Source: Gammaproteobacteria bacterium UBA2810 (lineage in GTDB: Bacteria > Pseudomonadota > Gammaproteobacteria > Enterobacterales > Succinivibrionaceae). From it: DNA of 43,056 nucleotides. The DNA is taken from positions 1 to 43,056 of the forward strand of contig DEHC01000071.1 in NCBI GenBank assembly GCA_002351705.1, read 5' to 3'. The notes under the pieces are model-generated. The model was given only the letters and a program-made list of their open reading frames with translations, searched no databases and was not told the DNA's origin. How positions within the stretch are numbered: the first letter of the stretch is position 1; every line of letters begins with the position of its first letter. Position numbers and translations under genes: made by a program. Shown here piece after piece: positions 1 to 7,572 of this stretch.

Positions 1-21
1 ATATGAGGTGCTAAAGACAGG

Positions 22-50
22 AAAAAGGCCCCCGGATTTCTCCGGAGGCC
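22..50 (-). terminator. Rho-independent terminator of hsp20
   Basis: On the minus strand a 10-bp stem (GGCCTCCGGA, GAAA tetraloop, TCCGGGGGCC, with one G-U pair) is followed directly by TTTTT. It begins about 50 bases past the Hsp20 stop codon and is a textbook intrinsic terminator for that gene. Confidence 0.88.
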
Positions 51-98
51 CTGTTTCACTGACTCTGCTGCGGCTCATCTGCCGGGCCGGCGCATGTA

Positions 99-530
99 TC
101 AGTTGATCTTTATGGCATTAGGCTGCTTCTGCGGAACCTTCTTCAGGCATACGTCGAGCTCGCCGTTAGCGAAGGCAGCGCTGATGTCAGAAGGATCAGC
201 ATCATCAAACCTGAAGCTCCTCTCGTAGGTGCCGTAGGAGCACTCCTCGACGAGGTAGCCCTTCTTCTCGCTGCCTTCCTTCTTCTCGGTGTTGTGCTCG
301 GCCTTAATCGTAAGGACGCCGTCATCGAAGGAGAGCTTTATGTCCTCCTTCTTCACGCCGGGCATCTCGGCCTTCACCTGATAGCGGTCGCCCTTGTCCA
401 CAACATCGGCTTTGAACCCGCCGTTCTCCATGTCAAAGCCGCTGAATGCTGAAAGCGGGCGGCTGAAGAAGTCGAATAGGGTGGGAACTCCGAATTCGCC
501 ATAGCTGAGTGCATTGTGATTCTTTGACAT
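99..530 (-). CDS. Hsp20/alpha-crystallin small heat-shock protein
   Basis: ATP-independent holdase chaperone that binds unfolding proteins in the cytoplasm. The 143-residue protein has the typical bacterial size. A short N-terminal arm (about 1-38) leads into the alpha-crystallin domain (about 39-132), which shows the conserved AEMPGVKKEDIKLSFDDGVL block and the late GELDVCLKK strand. The tail ends in an I-K-I motif (AIKIN), the IxI element that bridges dimers in oligomers. The ATG lies about 10 bases after a GGGAG ribosome-binding site. The gene stands alone, with a sigma-32-like promoter upstream and its own terminator downstream. Which IbpA/HspA subgroup it belongs to cannot be settled by eye, so no symbol is given. 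Confidence 0.95.
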   Translation of the reverse strand: MSKNHNALSYGEFGVPTLFDFFSRPLSAFSGFDMENGGFKADVVDKGDRYQVKAEMPGVKKEDIKLSFDDGVLTIKAEHNTEKKEGSEKKGYLVEECSYGTYERSFRFDDADPSDISAAFANGELDVCLKKVPQKQPNAIKIN

Positions 531-605
531 TTTTGAAATCTCCCGGGCCTCAGGTCTCAGCCTTCAGCCCTTATCAGTTCTTGTATCATTTCCTTTGCAC
601 ATTCC

Positions 606-634
606 TATATGATGCTTTCAAGGGGAAATTCAAG
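606..634 (-). promoter_or_regulatory. Heat-shock (sigma-32-like) promoter of hsp20
   Basis: Reading the minus strand, CTTGAA (634-629) is separated by 14 bases from CATCATATA (614-606). The sigma-32 consensus is CTTGAA, 13-17 bases, CCCCATnTA; the -35 is exact and the -10 matches 6 of 9 positions. It lies about 75 bases before the Hsp20 start. A second CTTGAAA overlaps the spacer (622-616) but has no -10 at the right distance. Confidence 0.6.
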
Positions 635-711
635 AAAAAGACGGGGAAATTTCCATAAATTAAATTTGCGTTCATGGGGTTGAAATGCGGAAAACTGGCC
701 ATATATACATG

Positions 712-966
712 TCAGATATATGTTTCAATCCGCCGGACATTCTCCGGAAATTCCTTCCTGATCCGCTCTTCCCTCACGGGCCAGATCCTCTCAAGCACAT
801 GCGTAACGCAGTACGTTCCGTCCTCCCTCCTGATGCAGACTCTCCGCAAATCAGGCGAGACCAGATATTCCGCGGCGTACATGTCCAGCAGATCGCGTGC
901 AGGCGGGGCCTCTGAGGAAGAATTGCAGAACTCCTCTTCGTAGTCACAGAGCTCGAGGCCGCTCAT
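712..966 (-). CDS. Small hypothetical protein, coupled to the upstream zinc-ribbon gene
   Basis: An 84-residue protein that I do not recognise. It is acidic at the N-terminus (CDYEEEF) and basic near the C-terminus (EERIRKEFPENVRR), with three scattered cysteines. There is no signal peptide or membrane segment. The start is placed at ATG 966 rather than an upstream TTG, because this ATG overlaps the stop of the preceding gene as ATGA (963-966), the usual mark of translational coupling. That overlap and the protein-like composition are the reasons to call it real. It probably works with its neighbour, but nothing shows how. No terminator is visible after its stop. Confidence 0.55.
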   Translation of the reverse strand: MSGLELCDYEEEFCNSSSEAPPARDLLDMYAAEYLVSPDLRRVCIRREDGTYCVTHVLERIWPVREERIRKEFPENVRRIETYI

Positions 967-1259
967 GGCCAAAGCCTTTTCCAGCGCGGCGTGTCACGCG
1001 GAGGCGCGAGATTGCCGGCAGGCTTCCAGGTAAATCTGGTACGTCCGGTTTCAGCGCTCACCGCGGTGACTCTCCGGCAGGCATTGCAGAACCAGAACCC
1101 GAGCCCGGCGGTGAACTTCTCCTGAGGCTCATCGAGATCCCATGCAGAGAGGCCGGGATTGCGGCTTTGCTCAGCCTTCACGAGGCTCTGTATCCAGACG
1201 TGGATCATGTCCGGCGCCGGACACTCGGTATTCCTCATTGAGTTCCCGCAGGTGCACAT
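963..1259 (-). CDS. Small zinc-ribbon-like protein of unknown function
   Basis: A 98-residue protein with an N-terminal MCTCGNSMRN segment and a second WFCNACRR knuckle near residues 56-63. Paired CxC and CxxC motifs of this kind normally bind one zinc ion. The opening (CxCGN-M-N-T followed by an aromatic-rich stretch) resembles a widespread family of small uncharacterised bacterial zinc-ribbon proteins. The upstream codons ECKTGGL are open in frame back to a TGA and add a further cysteine, but hold no ATG, GTG or TTG; only CTG is available. The ATG is preceded by GGCGGA at tight spacing. It is the first gene of a two-gene unit, overlapping the next gene by 4 bases. Function is unknown. Confidence 0.6.
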   Translation of the reverse strand: MCTCGNSMRNTECPAPDMIHVWIQSLVKAEQSRNPGLSAWDLDEPQEKFTAGLGFWFCNACRRVTAVSAETGRTRFTWKPAGNLAPPRDTPRWKRLWP

Positions 1260-1655
1260 CAGTCCGCCCGTTTTGCATTCCCCCTTTCAGGCTGGTGCGT
1301 GCCGGACCCGTTCCTGTCTCACGCAGATTCCTTCTCACTGATTTTACCTGAGAAAACCTTCCCGGAAAGGCTCTTTTGTCTGAAAGCAGACGGAATCTGT
1401 CTTAAGACGCAATACTGGGAGGCAGCGGATAATTCACGGCGCGGAGCCTTTCCCCGATGTCCGGAAAATTTTTCCGCCTTTTTCAAAAAATTTTTCGACT
1501 GCGGCTTATTCCCACCATTGTGTAGTATGAATTGTCCTTTTTGCATTCTATAATCAGCGGATCGGGCGGATTTTCGGAAAACGGCTGCGGATTGTCCTGA
1601 TTCGGACAGGAATTCCCGGACCGTCCGTCCGCGTGTTTTGCATAAAGGTGAATAT
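1260..1655. other. Intergenic region between divergent units
   Basis: No credible gene was found in these 396 bases. The region holds a perfect TATAAT at 1549-1554 for the plus-strand operon, an AT-rich palindrome CGGAAAAtTTTTCCG near 1461-1475 that could be a weak terminator or protein site, and a GC-rich leader (about 1561-1655) with a small TCCTG/CAGGA hairpin around 1594-1613. Minus-strand frames that run from here into the next gene look like shadows of it. Confidence 0.5.
1549..1554 (+). promoter_or_regulatory. Candidate -10 box for the McrBC-like operon
   Basis: A perfect TATAAT lies about 100 bases upstream of the ATPase start in an otherwise AT-rich patch. No good -35 sits 16-18 bases before it, so the promoter may be weak or activator-dependent. 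Confidence 0.4.
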
Positions 1656-4301
1656 ATGGCGTCATTTACAGAGAACGGCGAGACAAGATATGTGCTCGGG
1701 GTTGTTCCCCAGAAGACCAGGGAGAAAGAGCGTGACGACTGCATGCTCAGGGTATATTTCGAAAGGTTCCGCAATGACAGCGGCGGGTGGCGCTACTCTC
1801 CGATAAACAGCGAGCTGATGTTCGCGGATCCGCCGCAGCTCTATGTCACGACCGGCTACTCGAACCTCCTCAAGTCGTACGGCCCGGGGACGATGGTGCT
1901 CGCCCAGTGCAGCGTAAATCCCAATAACAACACCTACGTGACATATGACCAGAAGATAGACAAGTTCAAATTCACCGATATCCTCGAAATCCTCCCGGTG
2001 AGCGAGAACGCGGCAAATTCCTCGAGGCCGCCGCTCTCCGACACCGAGATACCGGTCGACCGCCTGCCGTGCACCAAATATGTCATGGTCTGCCAGGTGA
2101 GGCGCAATCCGGACAGCGAGGGGAAGTACCTGCCGGCTGTAATCACCGGGCCCTACGAGTTCAGGGTCAAGGAGACCGTCACCGGGGATGATCAGAACAT
2201 CCTCGCGAGGATCTCGCTCCTCTGGCCGACGAACGGCAGCACGGCGTTCTCCGACAACCGCCTTGCCGACTACGGCGCGGTGTCCTTCGAGAAGGACTAT
2301 GACGGGACCATCGAGTCGCTCCGGGACGAGAGCATCATGACCGTCGGCGGGCGCGCCTTCATGGTCGGCGGGCTCTCGAGGCTTGACCGGACCGTCGGGC
2401 GCACCGTGGACATCATGGATGACAACAACGTACTCAAGAAGTACTACTGCATCTTCGATCACCAGGGCACCCGCAACACCTTCAAGGATCTCACCCCGCA
2501 GAAGATGGAGCATTTCAGGAGGCCCCTCCGGAACAGCAAGATGCTGCGCGACTCCCTGAGCCAGCACCGCATCACGAGGCTCTTCGAGATCGTGAGCGGC
2601 ATGGTCACCGCAGAGGACAGTCTCGGCGAGCTTTTCAGCTCCTATATCGGCACGAAGGACGGGAAGCAGCGGCTCACCGAGTACATGGACAAGCACGAGG
2701 AGGAGTACTTCAGCTCCTACCGGACGAGGAGGCAGGAGGAGGAAGAGGCCAGGATCGCGGACTTCAAGAAGAAGGCCGCCGACGCCGAGCGCAGCTACAA
2801 GGATCAGAAGCGCCGCCTCGAGGAGATCGTGAGCCAGTGCATGACCGCGCAGAAGAACCTCGATGACACCCAGGCGCAGGAGCTCCAGGGCGAGATTGAC
2901 CGGATGAACAGGGAGATCGGTGCGCTCAGGGAGAAGAAGAAGGCGCTTGACGCCGAGGTCGCCGAGGGGCTTGCCAAGGCGGAGGGCATTGCTGACTACA
3001 AGGCCCTGACCGAGAGGAAGCCGGAGCTCGAGAAGGAGGTCGGCACCCTTGAGGAGAAGGAGAAGGCGCTCCGGAGCGCGGTCGACTCCCTCAACCGGGA
3101 AATCGAGAACAAGGACGGGCAGCTCATGAGCTCCTACCTCAGCATGCGCTCGTTCTTCAAGGCGATGTCGCAGAATGACGGCACCGCGGTGAGGAAGTGG
3201 GACTTCTCCTCCGTGATGGCGGAGAACCATGAGGTTCCCTCCGATCCGAAGAAGAGACTCAAGCTGCAGTCCCATATCATCAGCGAGCTGCAGAGGGCCC
3301 TTGCGTTCCACGAGAGGCCGCTCTCGAGGGAAAGCGTCATCGGGCTCATCATCAGCATCATCCAGAACCGCTTCACCATCTTCTGCGGCCTCCCCGGCTG
3401 CGGCAAGACCTCGTTCCTCCGGAGGCTCGGCGACGCGATGGGGCTCGGAAGGCGCGACCACCTCATTCCGGTCGGGCGCGGCTGGACCAGCACCCGCGAC
3501 ATCCTCGGCTACTGGAACTCGCTCTCCGGGGCATACCAGAGCGCACCTACGGGATTCTGGGAACTGCTCTCCGGCATCCAGGGCGAGAAGGGCGACAGCG
3601 TCACCCCGATACTCGTCGTCCTCGACGAGATGAACCTCTCGAGCCCGGAGCACTATTTCTCGTCATTCCTCAACCTCGCGGATCAGGAGTCGTCGAACAC
3701 CATCTTCACCGGCAACCCTGAGCCCGGACACGAGTACCTCGAGGTGCCCGACTATCTGCACTTCGTCGGGACAGTGAACTTCGACGAGACGGTGAACAGC
3801 CTCTCCCCGAGGCTCATCGACCGCACCGCGGTAGTTGACTTCGAGTATGTCCAGGAGAGCGGCAACATCGGCGCGGAGCCTGCTGACATGCCGGTCTACA
3901 GCGCCGACACCTGGCTCCGTCTCTTCTCCGATCCGGGCGACTCCATACAGGACTCTGACAAGAACAGCGCGGTGAACAGCATCATCAACATCATCTCCGA
4001 GGACAACAGCAAGCTCGGGCGCAAGATCCTGGTCTCAAGGAGAAAGCGCCGCCAGATCGCAAGCTACCTCAACGCCGCCGGCCCGCTCCTTGACAGCGCC
4101 TCGCCGATGCTGACCGTTGACCAGGCCGTGCTGCAGTTCGTGCTGCCGCTCATCTCCGGCATGGGCCCGAACTTCTGCGACCGCCTCGAGAAGCTGCTTG
4201 ACCGCCTGGAGGAGCTCGGCCTCCATGCGTCATCATCAAGGCTGCAGAACATCATCACGGGCGGCAGGGCAAGGTTTGACTCGTTTTCCTTCATGTCGTA
4301 G
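1656..4301 (+). CDS. McrB-like AAA+ ATPase/GTPase with central coiled coil
   Basis: Predicted NTP-driven motor subunit of a type IV restriction-like complex. The protein is 881 residues from ATG 1656, chosen because AAAGGTG precedes it; an upstream in-frame TTG has no such site. Residues 1-350 form an N-terminal region I do not recognise, presumably the target-sensing part. Residues about 355-490 are a highly charged heptad-like coiled coil. The AAA+ domain follows, with Walker A GLPGCGKT (578-585), Walker B LVVLDEMN (653-660), sensor GTVNFDET (705-712) and arginine finger LIDRT. McrB proper has an NTAD-type signature; NFDET at this place is a variant, so nucleotide preference is uncertain. 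The nuclease gene starts 8 bases downstream. Family and pairing are clear; what the system recognises is not. Confidence 0.85.
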   Translation: MASFTENGETRYVLGVVPQKTREKERDDCMLRVYFERFRNDSGGWRYSPINSELMFADPPQLYVTTGYSNLLKSYGPGTMVLAQCSVNPNNNTYVTYDQKIDKFKFTDILEILPVSENAANSSRPPLSDTEIPVDRLPCTKYVMVCQVRRNPDSEGKYLPAVITGPYEFRVKETVTGDDQNILARISLLWPTNGSTAFSDNRLADYGAVSFEKDYDGTIESLRDESIMTVGGRAFMVGGLSRLDRTVGRTVDIMDDNNVLKKYYCIFDHQGTRNTFKDLTPQKMEHFRRPLRNSKMLRDSLSQHRITRLFEIVSGMVTAEDSLGELFSSYIGTKDGKQRLTEYMDKHEEEYFSSYRTRRQEEEEARIADFKKKAADAERSYKDQKRRLEEIVSQCMTAQKNLDDTQAQELQGEIDRMNREIGALREKKKALDAEVAEGLAKAEGIADYKALTERKPELEKEVGTLEEKEKALRSAVDSLNREIENKDGQLMSSYLSMRSFFKAMSQNDGTAVRKWDFSSVMAENHEVPSDPKKRLKLQSHIISELQRALAFHERPLSRESVIGLIISIIQNRFTIFCGLPGCGKTSFLRRLGDAMGLGRRDHLIPVGRGWTSTRDILGYWNSLSGAYQSAPTGFWELLSGIQGEKGDSVTPILVVLDEMNLSSPEHYFSSFLNLADQESSNTIFTGNPEPGHEYLEVPDYLHFVGTVNFDETVNSLSPRLIDRTAVVDFEYVQESGNIGAEPADMPVYSADTWLRLFSDPGDSIQDSDKNSAVNSIINIISEDNSKLGRKILVSRRKRRQIASYLNAAGPLLDSASPMLTVDQAVLQFVLPLISGMGPNFCDRLEKLLDRLEELGLHASSSRLQNIITGGRARFDSFSFMS

Positions 4302-4309
4302 GAGAGCTG

Positions 4310-6172
4310 ATGCAGATCGACTTATTCATCAGCGTCATCTCGACTCTCCGCGACGGCTCCATGTTCGAGGAGCGGAGGATGCTGATAGACAGCGGAGCGC
4401 CGGTGACGGGAGCGTCCGTCCCGGAGGACGCCGTTGCCCAGTTAGTCCTCGTGTCCCCGGACCTGCCGCTCTCGTCAGGCCCGCATGTGCAGATAGACGA
4501 CCTCGGCTGCTGGCTCTCCCCCGAGCAGAACGGCTGCTGGACAGGCGTGCTCTCGGGAGGCGATCCGAGAAGGCCGTTCCTGAACCACGCTGGAACCTGC
4601 GAGGCGGTCCTGAGCTGGAAGAGCGCCTACAGCACGAGGGACGGGGATGACGACGCTCTCCGCGACAGCATCCCGGTGCAGCTCGAGATCCTCGCGACAA
4701 GGAAGAACGCGAAGGCCGCCCGCGACATGCTCGCCATCATCTCGGAGTCCTATTCGGATCCGGAGCTATGGGAGAAGAAGCACGAGGGCAATGACCTCTC
4801 CGGAACGGACGAGCGTGTGGTCATAGAGAAGGCCGCCGAGATCATCGCCTCTTTCGAGGAGCGCTGGCCCTATATCCTCCGCTCGATGCGCGTGACCCTC
4901 GAGAGCACCATCGAGTTTGACGAGCACGGCATCGCGAACTCCCCGGAGGCCCTGAGCTGGCTCTCCAGGCATCCCGACCAGCTCTACGTCACCTCGCACG
5001 AGCGCGCCGACTTCACGGTCTGCGGCATACCGGTGAGGGTCGGGCTCGGGGCGGTGGAGAAGGTCGTGCCGAGGAGGGATCTCTATGAGAACGAGGTCAT
5101 CTACGGCGCGCTCCACCACATGCTCTCGAAGCTCGGCAGCATCAGGCGCTCGATAGCGGGGCGCGCCGGAGGCGAGGTCAGCCGGAAGATCTCCATGCAG
5201 GGCGGCTACGCGAAAATGTCCGACATCATCTCGGAGTACCGCAGGGTCAGCATGGGCGGGACGGTGAGCAGCGTGCTTGATCTGGAGCGCCGCGGGCTCC
5301 GCCTCCTCCGGAGCTTCTCCGACGCCTCCGGCATCGGCGGCACCGCCTCGCCCCTTGAGCCGGTCGTCACGCCCTATGTGGCGAAGAACCTGATCTACTA
5401 CCAGATCTTCAGCAGCATCATGGAGTGGTACCGCATCTCGAACGGCAGCATTGAGTCGAGGGCGGGCGTCTACACCATAGTGAGGCTTGACCGGCTCTAT
5501 GAGTACTGTCTCCTCGTCAAGATCGTCCACGCGCTCTCCGGCGCAGGCCTGAAGCGCCTCACCCGTGAGTACCGCGACTACGCCGCGACCGGCGTGTTCG
5601 GCGGACGGGCGGAGGAGAGGCCCAAGGACCGGCCGTTCAACTACTACTCGTTCACCCGCGGCTCATGCCGGGTGGAGCTCTTCTACGAGGCGCTCGTGAA
5701 GCGCTGGCAGAAGGCTCAGACCGGGGATCCGATCATAGTCGTGCCGAACAGGCACGGCGACGGGCGCAACGACTGCTGGTGCCCGGACTTCATCATCAGG
5801 ATTTCTGGAAAAAAGGGGCAGAGCGCGTTCATAATACTTGACGCCAAGTACACATCGCCGCAGAATGTGATGAACACCTGCCTCCCCGAGCTCGTGAGGA
5901 AGTATGTGCTCGGGATCCACGTGAGGAGCGACGGCGGAAAAATCGGCACGTCCCCGGTGCAGGCCGTCTGGGCCCTTTACCCCGACGGGGCCTCGGATTC
6001 GGTGAGCTACTATTTCCCGGAGCACGGCTTCGGCGGGGCGCATGAGATCCTGCCCTCGATCGGGGGGCTCAGGGTCCATCCCGATGATCCGGACAATGTC
6101 CTCTCCGGGTTCCTCGGGACGCTCATCGGCAGGGTCGCGGACGGGATTGAGAAGGAGAGCCGTAAGAAATGA
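4310..6172 (+). CDS. McrC-like DUF2357 PD-(D/E)XK nuclease
   Basis: Predicted DNA (or possibly RNA) cleaving partner of the upstream ATPase. The protein is 620 residues. The middle (about 100-350) fits a DUF2357-type linker region. The RLYEYCLLVKI segment (394-404) matches the conserved YExW-like helix that precedes the nuclease fold in McrC proteins. The C-terminal nuclease core has E456, PD at 492-493 in CPDFIIRI, and D511-A-K513 in ILDAKYTS, giving an intact PD-(D/E)XK set, so catalytic competence is expected. Its ATG lies 5 bases after GGAG that overlaps the ATPase stop. Its own stop overlaps the next start (ATGA). No signal peptide or membrane helix is visible. Confidence 0.85.
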   Translation: MQIDLFISVISTLRDGSMFEERRMLIDSGAPVTGASVPEDAVAQLVLVSPDLPLSSGPHVQIDDLGCWLSPEQNGCWTGVLSGGDPRRPFLNHAGTCEAVLSWKSAYSTRDGDDDALRDSIPVQLEILATRKNAKAARDMLAIISESYSDPELWEKKHEGNDLSGTDERVVIEKAAEIIASFEERWPYILRSMRVTLESTIEFDEHGIANSPEALSWLSRHPDQLYVTSHERADFTVCGIPVRVGLGAVEKVVPRRDLYENEVIYGALHHMLSKLGSIRRSIAGRAGGEVSRKISMQGGYAKMSDIISEYRRVSMGGTVSSVLDLERRGLRLLRSFSDASGIGGTASPLEPVVTPYVAKNLIYYQIFSSIMEWYRISNGSIESRAGVYTIVRLDRLYEYCLLVKIVHALSGAGLKRLTREYRDYAATGVFGGRAEERPKDRPFNYYSFTRGSCRVELFYEALVKRWQKAQTGDPIIVVPNRHGDGRNDCWCPDFIIRISGKKGQSAFIILDAKYTSPQNVMNTCLPELVRKYVLGIHVRSDGGKIGTSPVQAVWALYPDGASDSVSYYFPEHGFGGAHEILPSIGGLRVHPDDPDNVLSGFLGTLIGRVADGIEKESRKK

Positions 6173-6591
6173 CAGGCGGTGCAGCGTGCGTCTGGGATCT
6201 GATTGCCGCGGCGGCCCATCTCCGGCTGCCGCTCTCTGACATCCGCGCGACGAGCCAGCCAGGGCTCTCGCTCGGCATGGGGATCGGGGAGTTCGCCGCG
6301 CGCGCCGGCATCCAGGAGGGGCTCGAGGGCATGAGCGAGGATGAGGCGGTGCTCGACTTCATCGGCAGCATGTTCCCCTCACCGGCACCTGACCGCTCCA
6401 TCGTGATCCTTGACAAAAAACGAAGGCTCATCAGGATCTGGCGCACGGAGTCGGACGAGGACCGCTGCCTCTTTGCCTATTTCCCGGCGTCGCACCGCCG
6501 CGGCAGGATGTGGTGCTGCCTCTTCCTGAGGACTCCTCCGGATCTGCCGCTCTGGGAGCTCGCGGAGCGCTACCGGCTCTCCTGGATCTGA
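6169..6591 (+). CDS. Orphan third subunit of the McrBC-like operon
   Basis: A 140-residue protein I do not recognise. It starts within the stop codon of the nuclease gene (ATGA, 6169-6172), so it is translationally coupled and almost certainly part of the same system. It has an alpha-helical-looking N-terminal half (DLIAAAAHLRLPLSDI, EFAARAGIQEGLEGM) and a beta-like C-terminal half (RSIVILDKKRRLIRIWRTE, CLFAYFPAS, MWCCLFLRTPPDLPLWELAERYRL), without a membrane segment or known catalytic motif. A specificity, inhibitor or regulatory subunit is possible, but the sequence does not say which. Confidence 0.7.
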   Translation: MTGGAACVWDLIAAAAHLRLPLSDIRATSQPGLSLGMGIGEFAARAGIQEGLEGMSEDEAVLDFIGSMFPSPAPDRSIVILDKKRRLIRIWRTESDEDRCLFAYFPASHRRGRMWCCLFLRTPPDLPLWELAERYRLSWI

Positions 6592-6623
6592 CAGAGAGCC
6601 GCTCCTGTTTTCCCCCCGTAAAT

Positions 6624-6655
6624 AATGTCCCCGGCCGGCACCGGTCCGGGACATT
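6624..6655. terminator. Long hairpin after the McrBC-like operon
   Basis: AATGTCCCCGGCCGG and its partner CCGGTCCGGGACATT form a 15-bp stem with one mismatch and one G-U pair around a CA centre. It starts 33 bases after the orphan gene stop. There is no clear T-run on either side, so it may be a weak or Rho-assisted terminator or an mRNA-stabilising hairpin. Confidence 0.45.
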
Positions 6656-6843
6656 CACCTGTGAATAAGGACTGCCGCAGTATGCAGGTGCACGCCCGGG
6701 CTTCTCGCGTGTCCATCGGAGTGTGCGATCAGATGCCCCTGCATTGCCGCGGTGCAGGGAGTTCTTTCCGGTAAAATCGGAATATGCGCTTCCGGTACAG
6801 CGCGTCAGAGACCGGGGAGAACATCAGAGGGAGGATTCGGCTA

Positions 6844-7572
6844 ATGGGAAAGGCGGTTGTGCTCGGGGCATCATCGGGCATCGGAAGGGCCTTCGCGGAG
6901 AGGCTTATAAGCGAGGGCTGGAGCGTCGGCACCGGATCAAGGAGGACGGAGCTCCTTGAGGAGCTCAGGAAAGCTGCTCCGGACCGGGTCTTCACGGAGA
7001 GCATTGACGTGCGGGAGAGCGGAGCTGAGGAGGCGCTCCTTGGCCTCATTGGGAAGCTCGGCGGGATGGACCTCCTCTTCTACGCGCCTGGCGTCGGGCA
7101 TCAGAACCCGGATCTTGATCCTGAGATTGAGCTCTCTACCGTGGAGACGAACGCCCTGGGCTTCACGAGGATAATCGGCGCCGCCTACCGCTATATGGCA
7201 GGGCATGGCGGCGGTCACATCGCCGCGGTGAGCAGCATCGCGGGTTTCCGCGGCCTCTCGCCTGCCCCCGCGTACTCGGCGACCAAGGCGCTGCAGCACA
7301 ACTACATCGAGGCGCTGTCGCAGCTCTCCCATGCCCGCGATGCGGGCGTCACCTTCACCGAGATCCGGCCGGGGTTCATTGACACAGCGCTCATCGCTGG
7401 GAGCAGCTACCCCATGACCATGAGCCTCCCCTACGCCTCGGAGCGCATCTACCGCGCGGTGATGAAGCACCGCCCGGAGGCCGTAATCGACTGGCGCTGG
7501 CATATCGTCGTCTGCCTGATGCGGCTGGTCCCGGGCTCAATCTGGCGGCGCCTCAGGCTCCCCGGGGCGTGA
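6844..7572 (+). CDS. Short-chain dehydrogenase/reductase (SDR)
   Basis: NAD(P)-dependent oxidoreductase of the classical SDR family, 242 residues from ATG 6844. This start is chosen because GGGAGGA precedes it and it gives the normal SDR beginning, MGKAVVLGASSGIGRAF; an earlier ATG at 6784 would add 20 residues of non-homologous sequence. The cofactor motif is GASSGIG at residues 8-14, followed by a TNALG asparagine, a catalytic serine in AVSSIAG and the YSATK Tyr-Lys pair. The C-terminus is basic and hydrophobic (IVVCLMRLVPGSIWRRLRL), which suggests membrane contact. The substrate cannot be read from sequence. It converges on the next gene with no spacer: its TGA abuts the opposite TGA, making TGATCA. 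Confidence 0.9.
   Translation: MGKAVVLGASSGIGRAFAERLISEGWSVGTGSRRTELLEELRKAAPDRVFTESIDVRESGAEEALLGLIGKLGGMDLLFYAPGVGHQNPDLDPEIELSTVETNALGFTRIIGAAYRYMAGHGGGHIAAVSSIAGFRGLSPAPAYSATKALQHNYIEALSQLSHARDAGVTFTEIRPGFIDTALIAGSSYPMTMSLPYASERIYRAVMKHRPEAVIDWRWHIVVCLMRLVPGSIWRRLRLPGA

Noticed and set aside
1319..1774. 151-codon minus-strand frame spanning the leader of the McrBC-like operon
   Set aside because: It runs antisense into the ATPase gene, has no ribosome-binding site and no recognisable features.
1662..3653. 663-codon open frame on the minus strand
   Set aside because: It is exactly antisense to the McrB-like ATPase gene, is rich in Leu/Val/Arg/Pro as GC-rich shadows are, and has no motif; the plus-strand gene has clear domains.
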